Source: Armatimonadota bacterium (GTDB lineage Bacteria; Armatimonadota; UBA10988; DTZQ01). From it: 11,787 nucleotides of DNA. Position 1 is the first letter of the stretch; each line of letters opens with the position of its first letter. Location of the stretch: contig DTZQ01000382.1 in the NCBI GenBank assembly GCA_012961305.1, forward strand, positions 1 through 11,787, given 5' to 3'. The notes under the pieces are model-generated. The model did no database searches. It had not been told where the DNA came from and saw only the letters and a program-made list of their open reading frames with translations. Positions 6,349 to 11,787 of the stretch are shown piece by piece. A program made the position numbers and the translations under genes.

Positions 6349-9300
6349 TTAGAACCTCTCCGCATACACGGGTGCGGTGGGATTGTAAGTGCCCGAATAC
6401 CCGCTTTCGCTGGGGTCGGGTATCAGGGACACAATTTGCGAAATCCCATCGTTGGCCGCCTGGGGCAGTTCGTAGTTGATGACCAGAACCTCACTACGCG
6501 GAGCCGGCTGGTTAATGGCTGTAACTCCGCGGTTGACCACCACCAAAAGCGGCACGTTGGCTACCTTCCGAGCCCGCACCGGGTTCCAGACCTTGCCCAC
6601 CAGCAGGTCATTTGCCTGGGCCTGAGTAAGGCCTCGACCCAAGTAGAAATCCACCAGTTCCGCCTGATAGATGGTGGGGGTCATAATGAACACTCGTTGA
6701 CTGGCGTTGGCCGTACCGAAGGGGAGGTTGTTGCTGACGTCAATTCCCCCCAACTGGTACACCCGCAGGGCTGGTTGGCCCACATCAGACTGATTGGGCG
6801 GGGCCGGTTCGTTGGCCAAAAGGTTGGTGGCATACCGGTCAATCAAGGAGAGGTACACATTGGGCCCGTGGGTGAACAGTTCGAAATCCCGCAGGCCCGG
6901 CAGGTAGCGATTGGCGAACCACACGTTCTCGTACACTGTGGGGAAGTTCACCGGGTCGTCCACGAACTGCTGCTGCAGGTTCAGCACCCGCAACCTTTGG
7001 AAGTTGTCCACCCGGGTAAGGAACCTTACTTCCGCAGCCGAGATTTGCCAAGGCTGTACCTGGGCATAGGCATACTGCTCCCATTGCTGGGTGCGGGCGT
7101 TGTAGATTTTCTCCGGGGTGATGCGGGTGGGCTCGGTGTGGTACTCACCGGTTTGCTGGTCGAAGAAATCGTAATGCGGTGTACCATTGGCATCGGTCCA
7201 ACTGCGCACGTCCAAAATTTCACCCCGCCGCCGGTCTACGATTAAGGTGTGGTTCACCTTCGTCGTATTGGTCGGGTCGAACACTGGCTTGCCATTGGCG
7301 TCGAGGACCAGTTCCCCCGTATCCCCATCGCCGTCCGCGTCGTTAATGTCCACTAAGGGCACCACCTCCGTGCGCCAGTAGCGGAAGGCATCCGTAGGCT
7401 CCTCCAAGCCGAAGTCCTTCAGGCCCAAATATCTGTGAATACCGTTGCCCAGGAAGACTTTGTGCAGCGGCCAGCCAATACCACCCGCCCGGTCCACCTC
7501 GATGACCCGGGCATTTCCCCTGTCCACCACCAACAGGCGGTCGTTGGACAAGCGAGTGGCTTTGACCACCTGGGAAAAGGCCAGGGGAACCGTGTCGAAC
7601 TGGGCCAACTGGCTGGCATAATTGGGCTGGGAGGGGTCTGGGAACTCGGTCAGGGCGTCGGTGGGTTCAGTTAGCCAGTTTAACTCCCGCGTCCCCGTAC
7701 ACTGCCAGGTTACATTGCCCCGGTTGTCCACTTCCAGCAGCCGCGTTCGCTCCGCAAGGAGGTACTTAGAGGCACCAAAGGCGTAAAACACCCCCCGGCC
7801 GGTGAGGGCGGCCGGATTGTAGTCCATAGTTCCGCCGATGAACACCCGGTCCTCACCCACCGCGGGCGAGCCAAAGAAGTCCAAACGGGTAGGCACGTAG
7901 TTGGGAAAGGCAGGAAGACTATTGGGAACGAAAGTAGGTATTAGGCGTTCATTGGCACTGTCCACCTCTAAGGCCAGCAAATAGCCCCGTTCCCGAGGGT
8001 CGCTTTGGGTTCCCACTGCCCCATCGCCATTGAAGTCAAAGCCGGTAGTGCCCAAATAGATGTAGTTGCCCACTATTATGGGCGAAGAGGTCGGCGCATT
8101 GCCCAGCAGGGGCGAAAGCAATCCAAAGGGCGGAGGAACTATCCGATGCACAGCGTTGTTGCCCGTAAAGACCCCTCCATAAACATCTGTGTATTCAATG
8201 GTAACTTCCTCGCCCCAGAGGGGTGCAAAGGACAGGTCAGAGAGGTTCAAAAGTCCCTTTTGGTAATCAATGTAGGAAGGGTTCAAATTGTTCCCATTTA
8301 CCCGCACCGGTTGAGAGGAGTCAATGGGAAATGTAGGCGTGCGTACCAAGAAGGGAATGAACTCCCAGCGGGTGGGATATCCCAGGGAGTAAACCGTGAG
8401 GGGTTCACCTTGGTCGTACTTCCCATTGGTATTGGTATCGTCCATGACCCACACCTGTCGTCCGTAGATGGGGCCGATGAAATCCTCAGGCTGCCCACTC
8501 TTGGCCTGAACCACGTGGGCTTCCCGGGCCACGAAGGTAACAATTCCACCTTCGTAATCAATGGTGTACACACCCGGGTGAATGATTTTGTCTTGATTAC
8601 CTTCCAGGTCATTGTTAGGTGGAGCGGGCAGAGGTTCCTTTAATAACCACAGCCGGTCCTTCCTCACAGGTAGGGGAACGTTCAGGGCTGTAGCAAAGTT
8701 CACATGGGGGTCACTGACCAGGTTGAGGTTAAAACTGGGTTCCGGCTGCAGACCGAACAGGGCACCCCAGGTTGCCAGGTCAAAGGGGCCTACGGACAGC
8801 CGGGCCACTGCGACCAGCGTGTCCTGGCTCAGCCCAGGGGCAGAGAAAAATCGGTAGTAAAGAGAGAGGGTCTCCCAAGCCTGGGGCAGCAACACCCGAG
8901 GGTCAAAACTCCATCGCAGTTCAGCCGTATCCGCCTGCACCACGCTGACCTGGCCATGTATCCGGCCATGAACGTTCCAGGCAGGGCCCGGAGGAGGATT
9001 CGGAGGTGTTACATTTACCTTGCTCAAAGGCAAGGCCACCCGGTCGTTCAGCGAGTACAGCGCCGCATTGGCATAAGCCCACACATAGGAATACGCAGGA
9101 TGGTTCGGGGGAAGCACTCCATAGGCATCATCCGCCCAATTACACGTCAGCGGAACCGTGAAAGGCTCGTCCGGCGTGGCCTGGGGATTGTTGTTGCTGT
9201 CCAGATATTTATAGGTTACCGTCACTTGAGTACCGCTTAAGCCGCGGCGGAAAGTGATGACCCCGTTCTCGTAGTTGACCACGTAGTCCGTGCCTTCCGT

Positions 9301-11523
9301 CCAAGAACCGATGGAAACGCTTCCCGGTTCTACCGGAGTGCGGCTGACCTGCACTCGATAAGGCGACTGCTTATCCGTCTGCCAGCGGGAGTCGCTATCT
9401 GGCCAGCCCACCCCTACGGAATAGACCTTGCCGCTGGGCGTGCCCAGGATGACAGCCCTGTAAGCCAGACGGGTGTTGGTGTTGTTCAGAATGGCCACCA
9501 GCGGTGGGGGTAGGGAGACCGCCGGCGGCAAAGCAGAAGGGTCGGAAAAGTCAAGGGCATCAATCGGTTCCCCCACACTCGAGTCCGGGTAGCGCCATTG
9601 CAAGGTTCCGGTGGCCGCATCTAAGGCCAAGAGGTGGCCCCGGCCGTTAGTATCCCGGACCGCCAGATAGACCCATCCCGCGTGCACTGTGGGAGAAGAA
9701 ATCAGGTCTACTAAGGCCCCCCCAGGCAGGGTGATGGTTGCACCGACCCCTCCAAGGGTCACCGGACCCCACATGCGATAGCCGGGGGCAACGTTCTGGT
9801 TGTTTAAGGCCGAACGAATGCTGGCGGTAATGTCCGGCTGCAAAGTGGCATAGTAGGCCGAAATCTGGGCCACACCATTCACCGGAGCCGTGGGTTGGAT
9901 GAGCAGTTGGAAGGGCTGTTGGGCCGTGGGTTCCGTCAAGTCAGCCACGGCTGGGGTGATAAAGTTGGGATTGGCGGGCAAATCCACCGCCCAGACAGCG
10001 TCATAGGATTTGCCCTGCAAACGGTCTTGCAGAGAAGCCACGGAATTGCCCTGTACGTCCCGCAGGCCGTAATCCTCATCCGACAGGCCATCTCCGTCCC
10101 GGTCAACTTCCGGCTCCGTGTCCATAGCGTACAGCCGAGGCGGTACATTACCTCCAGGACTGTTGGCAGCGAAGTAGACTATCCCCCGGCTGATGACCGG
10201 GGACCCCCAGACGGAGCCGAAACTGGCCACCCCGCCAGCCGTGGGGTCATCGTTGGCGTCGGGGAACTGCCATTTAATATCCAGGGAGGAAGCCACTTCT
10301 CCCGTAGCCTCGCCGGTGTGCCGAGGGCCGCCCCGTTCCATACTCCAGGACCGCTTCCAGTGGAGCAAGTTGTACATCAACTTCAGGTCGCCAAAGGACT
10401 CCGGGTGGGGTGCGGGCAGGTCCTGCTCTAACCATCGGCTCACATCGCTGATGATGTCCAAGCCCGAAACTACCAGGGCTCCTGCCCCATAGCGAGCGGC
10501 CACCAGCGCCGCGGCTGGGTAGTTGCTGGCTCCTGGCACTGCGGGGGTTAAAGCCGAGCGAACAACTTCCTGCATCTGCCGCAAGGTCTCGGCGTTGACC
10601 AGCAGTTGGTCTGCCCAACACACGTCCCCCAGAGAGTTGACCTCTTCGTCGGTCAATTGGTAGATGCCATCCAACAGGGGATGGTGGCGGTCCACCGGGT
10701 ACTTGGGAATCCGCTCGAACACGTTGCCGGAAGGTGGTATGTTGGTGGGCCAACCGTCGCTACGGTCTTTTTTAGGAGGCCAGGAGTCGATGAAGTTAAC
10801 CGGAATGAAGAAGTTCACTTTGCTCAGGTGCTTATCCACCTCGGTGGGCCCTATGCCGCCGGTGGAGAACTGGCCGTCGTCCGTATCAATGCGGGCTCCA
10901 TGACTGTCCTCCAGGAACAACACCCCGCCGCCGTCCACGAACCGCTGCAGCAAACTCAACTCCTCGGGGTTGAAATGGAGTTTACGGTGGGTGTTCACGA
11001 ACACCGCATCGAAGTTTACCAATTCGGTGACCGTGTTTTGCGTCAGGGGCACTTCCCAGTACTGGGGCATGTCCTTGGTGACCGGGGTGCCTGCGGGCTT
11101 CCAGTATTTCCGCATCATCTGGTCGCGGGCGTGCATGGTCACCTCGTGCGGCTTTTGGAAGAACAGATTGCCCTGGGTGTTGTCCACATTAACGGTGAAA
11201 TTGCCAAAGGTAACCGGGCCCTTCCAACGAGGGTCCCACATGTGGTCAATTTCTTCGGTGATGACCTTGGGGGCAAGGGGATTATCAAATTCCCAGTTGG
11301 CTGGCTTAAACTGGGAGATTTGCAGGGAATGCATCAAATCCGGCTGGTCATTTTCCCAAGCAGCGGAAGGAAGGAGCAGCACACAGGCCTTGATGACGAT
11401 TTTGTCTCGTGGCGTTTCGTGGGTGAAAGTGGGCTGACCGGCCCGGGTGCGTTCACCACCGCCCAGGCCCATCAATAGACCTACTACGGCGAAGCCTATT
11501 ACATACGGATAATAGCGTCGCAT
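6349..11523 (-). CDS. Giant exported protein: DUF4159-like domain plus PQQ-like and NHL/ASST-like propeller repeats
   Basis: This is a 1724-residue mosaic. Residues 1-29 are a signal peptide (MRRYY, hydrophobic core VIGFAVVGLLMGLGGG, cleavage near TRAG). Residues 41-390 resemble DUF4159/ThuA-like alpha/beta domains: FDAVFVNTHRKLHFNPEEL, then VDGGGVLFLEDSHG (196-209), then YPVDRHHPLLDGIYQL (275-290). From about 393 (WSMERGGPRHTG) PQQ-like propeller strands appear: GSPVISRGIVYFA, SSPTVHAGWVYLAVRD, GHLLALDAATGTLQW (629-643), SSPIIVGNYIYLG, GSPAVGEDRVFIGG. Three VTVTY-type modules lie near 744, 983 and 1072. Residues 1258-1440 hold NHL/arylsulfotransferase-like repeats (LLVVDRGNARVIEVDRAG). At least four Asp/Asn/Gly calcium-type loops occur. 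No catalytic tryptophan-ring quinone site could be judged. It probably acts outside the inner membrane, as a binding or scaffold protein; the role is unknown. The start at 11523 has a good ribosome site and gives the signal peptide directly. Confidence 0.93.
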   Translation of the reverse strand: MRRYYPYVIGFAVVGLLMGLGGGERTRAGQPTFTHETPRDKIVIKACVLLLPSAAWENDQPDLMHSLQISQFKPANWEFDNPLAPKVITEEIDHMWDPRWKGPVTFGNFTVNVDNTQGNLFFQKPHEVTMHARDQMMRKYWKPAGTPVTKDMPQYWEVPLTQNTVTELVNFDAVFVNTHRKLHFNPEELSLLQRFVDGGGVLFLEDSHGARIDTDDGQFSTGGIGPTEVDKHLSKVNFFIPVNFIDSWPPKKDRSDGWPTNIPPSGNVFERIPKYPVDRHHPLLDGIYQLTDEEVNSLGDVCWADQLLVNAETLRQMQEVVRSALTPAVPGASNYPAAALVAARYGAGALVVSGLDIISDVSRWLEQDLPAPHPESFGDLKLMYNLLHWKRSWSMERGGPRHTGEATGEVASSLDIKWQFPDANDDPTAGGVASFGSVWGSPVISRGIVYFAANSPGGNVPPRLYAMDTEPEVDRDGDGLSDEDYGLRDVQGNSVASLQDRLQGKSYDAVWAVDLPANPNFITPAVADLTEPTAQQPFQLLIQPTAPVNGVAQISAYYATLQPDITASIRSALNNQNVAPGYRMWGPVTLGGVGATITLPGGALVDLISSPTVHAGWVYLAVRDTNGRGHLLALDAATGTLQWRYPDSSVGEPIDALDFSDPSALPPAVSLPPPLVAILNNTNTRLAYRAVILGTPSGKVYSVGVGWPDSDSRWQTDKQSPYRVQVSRTPVEPGSVSIGSWTEGTDYVVNYENGVITFRRGLSGTQVTVTYKYLDSNNNPQATPDEPFTVPLTCNWADDAYGVLPPNHPAYSYVWAYANAALYSLNDRVALPLSKVNVTPPNPPPGPAWNVHGRIHGQVSVVQADTAELRWSFDPRVLLPQAWETLSLYYRFFSAPGLSQDTLVAVARLSVGPFDLATWGALFGLQPEPSFNLNLVSDPHVNFATALNVPLPVRKDRLWLLKEPLPAPPNNDLEGNQDKIIHPGVYTIDYEGGIVTFVAREAHVVQAKSGQPEDFIGPIYGRQVWVMDDTNTNGKYDQGEPLTVYSLGYPTRWEFIPFLVRTPTFPIDSSQPVRVNGNNLNPSYIDYQKGLLNLSDLSFAPLWGEEVTIEYTDVYGGVFTGNNAVHRIVPPPFGLLSPLLGNAPTSSPIIVGNYIYLGTTGFDFNGDGAVGTQSDPRERGYLLALEVDSANERLIPTFVPNSLPAFPNYVPTRLDFFGSPAVGEDRVFIGGTMDYNPAALTGRGVFYAFGASKYLLAERTRLLEVDNRGNVTWQCTGTRELNWLTEPTDALTEFPDPSQPNYASQLAQFDTVPLAFSQVVKATRLSNDRLLVVDRGNARVIEVDRAGGIGWPLHKVFLGNGIHRYLGLKDFGLEEPTDAFRYWRTEVVPLVDINDADGDGDTGELVLDANGKPVFDPTNTTKVNHTLIVDRRRGEILDVRSWTDANGTPHYDFFDQQTGEYHTEPTRITPEKIYNARTQQWEQYAYAQVQPWQISAAEVRFLTRVDNFQRLRVLNLQQQFVDDPVNFPTVYENVWFANRYLPGLRDFELFTHGPNVYLSLIDRYATNLLANEPAPPNQSDVGQPALRVYQLGGIDVSNNLPFGTANASQRVFIMTPTIYQAELVDFYLGRGLTQAQANDLLVGKVWNPVRARKVANVPLLVVVNRGVTAINQPAPRSEVLVINYELPQAANDGISQIVSLIPDPSESGYSGTYNPTAPVYAERF
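7204..7752 (-). repeat. NHL/arylsulfotransferase-like repeats (residues 1258-1440 of the 1724-residue protein)
   Basis: Three related strands are visible: ERTRLLEVDNRGNVTWQC (1258-1275), ATRLSNDRLLVVDRGNARV with IEVDRAGGIGW (1322-1351), and TKVNHTLIVDRRRGEILDV (1421-1439). The first two are each followed by EPTDA (1286, 1375). The pattern N-x-x-L-[IV]-V-D-x-G-N-x-R-V-x-E-V-D-x-x-G-x-x-W is typical of NHL and arylsulfotransferase-type propellers, in which each blade reads out one such strand set. Confidence 0.6.
8173..8310 (-). repeat. Shared VTVTY-type beta module, third copy in the 1724-residue protein
   Basis: Residues 1072-1117 read PVRVNGNNLNPSYIDYQKG, then LLNLSDLSFAPLWGEEVTIEYTD. The order DY-xxG-hydrophobic strand-GEEVTIEYT matches the other copies in both giant proteins. 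Confidence 0.55.
8401..8577 (-). repeat. Second, divergent beta module with attached calcium-type loop
   Basis: Residues 983-1003 (GVYTIDYEGGIVTFVAREAH) match the first half of the shared module. The terminal strand is replaced by RQVWVMDD leading into the loop DDTNTNGKYDQGEPL (1028-1042), with Asp1029, Asn1031, Asn1033, Asp1037 and Glu1040 at positions 1, 3, 5, 9 and 12. The loop is close to residues 693-707 of the 1464-residue protein. Confidence 0.55.
9187..9294 (-). repeat. Shared VTVTY-type beta module, first copy in the 1724-residue protein
   Basis: Residues 744-779 read GTDYVVNYENGVITFRRG, then LSGTQVTVTYKYLDSNNN. It is the clearest copy of the module and runs straight into a degenerate calcium-type loop (D775, N777, N779, E786). 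Confidence 0.65.
10066..10113 (-). other. Calcium-type loop DRDGDGLSDEDYG in the first propeller region
   Basis: Residues 471-486 contain Asp474, Asp476, Asp478 and Asp482 in the DxDGDGxxD arrangement. It sits directly after LYAMDTEPEV, inside the PQQ-like region. This placing of an EF-hand-like loop in a quinoprotein-like propeller recalls PilY1. Calcium binding is inferred. Confidence 0.55.
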
Positions 11524-11530
11524 AACTGTG

Positions 11531-11536
11531 CCCCTT
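11531..11536 (-). promoter_or_regulatory. Ribosome binding site of the 1724-residue gene
   Basis: AAGGGG on the minus strand lies seven bases before the ATG at 11523, and its first base overlaps the TAA stop codon (11538-11536) of the upstream gene. This supports the chosen start and translational coupling of the two genes. Confidence 0.75.
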
Positions 11537-11787
11537 TATCCTATAATCATTTTCACTATGATACCGATGAGGAAAGGGAAAATAGCCGCCATACTCCACT
11601 GCATCAAGGCGAAACGCTTCTCATATTGGTCAAAACGGGTCATCATCCGCTCCTCCAACCGTGCTATTCGCTCAGAGGTCTGTTGCCACTCTTCTTTAGT
11701 GACCACCCGCTCTGCCAGCCGTTGCAATTCCTCCTTGGTCGCCATCTGTGCTGCCAACTGCTCTACCCGTCCCGTCAATGCCTGCAA
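11536..11787 (-). CDS. Small coiled-coil protein with C-terminal membrane anchor (5' end outside window)
   Basis: No named family is certain. The 83 visible residues are a Glu/Arg/Gln-rich helix (about 1-60) with heptad-like spacing, including two TKEE repeats at 17-20 and 30-33 (ATKEELQRLAERV, VTKEEWQQTSERI). A single hydrophobic segment follows at 64-82 (WSMAAIFPFLIGIIVKMII). This is the layout of a tail-anchored coiled coil with the helical part in the cytoplasm; similar short TKEDL-type proteins occur in many bacteria. The frame is open to the window edge, where the first codon is TTG (leucine), so the true start is probably upstream. The stop codon lies 12 bases before the giant exported gene and touches its ribosome site, so the two are almost certainly co-transcribed. 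A role with the giant protein is possible but not shown. Confidence 0.75.
   Translation of the reverse strand: MQALTGRVEQLAAQMATKEELQRLAERVVTKEEWQQTSERIARLEERMMTRFDQYEKRFALMQWSMAAIFPFLIGIIVKMIIG

Noticed and set aside
6298..7245. Plus-strand 315-codon open frame
   Set aside because: It lies wholly antisense to the C-terminal part of the 1724-residue gene, is rich in His, Gly and Val as expected from a reversed GC-rich frame, and has no recognisable motif.
10606..11478. Plus-strand 290-codon open frame
   Set aside because: It is antisense to the DUF4159-like domain, whose protein motifs are clear; the plus-strand product shows no domain.

Overview
The window holds one complete pair of very large exported proteins, a small coiled-coil membrane protein that runs off the right edge, and the first 560 codons of a type IV pilus gene (pilM) that runs off the left edge. 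All real genes lie on the minus strand, so transcription runs from high to low coordinates: coiled-coil gene (to 11536), 1724-residue protein (11523-6349), a doubtful 65-codon ORF (6330-6133), 1464-residue protein (6161-1767), then pilM (1680 to beyond 1). No tRNA, rRNA, CRISPR array, insertion sequence or phage gene was seen. No stretch above 300 bases lacks a gene.

The organism is probably a diderm bacterium with type IV pili. The DNA is GC-rich and uses a near-consensus housekeeping promoter and strong GGAGG-type ribosome sites. Giant exported proteins joining a DUF4159-like domain to quinoprotein-like propellers are, from memory, common in Armatimonadota, Planctomycetes and similar environmental lineages. 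I could not test the phylum, and this placement is weak.

The right two thirds look like one transcription unit. The coiled-coil gene ends 12 bases before the 1724-residue gene, whose ribosome site touches the upstream stop codon. The two giant proteins share building blocks: signal peptides, many Asp/Asn/Gly calcium-type loops including an almost identical DDxNxNGxxDxGEP loop, and a short beta module that ends in VTVTY or a variant. One carries a DUF4159-like N-terminal domain followed by PQQ-like and NHL/arylsulfotransferase-like propeller repeats. The other carries a sialidase-like set of WLFW repeats. They look like surface or periplasmic, calcium-stabilised, propeller-based proteins. Their position just upstream of a pilus operon raises the untested idea that they work with the pilus, in the manner of PilY1.

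The pilus gene starts a new unit. Its promoter (TTGACA, 17 bases, TAGAAT) begins three bases after the upstream stop codon, and its spacer contains a perfect 12-base palindrome that could be an operator. The PilM protein itself is the most unusual item: the normal actin-like fold is split by about 265 residues of acidic, presumably disordered sequence carrying eleven FDL-type motifs.
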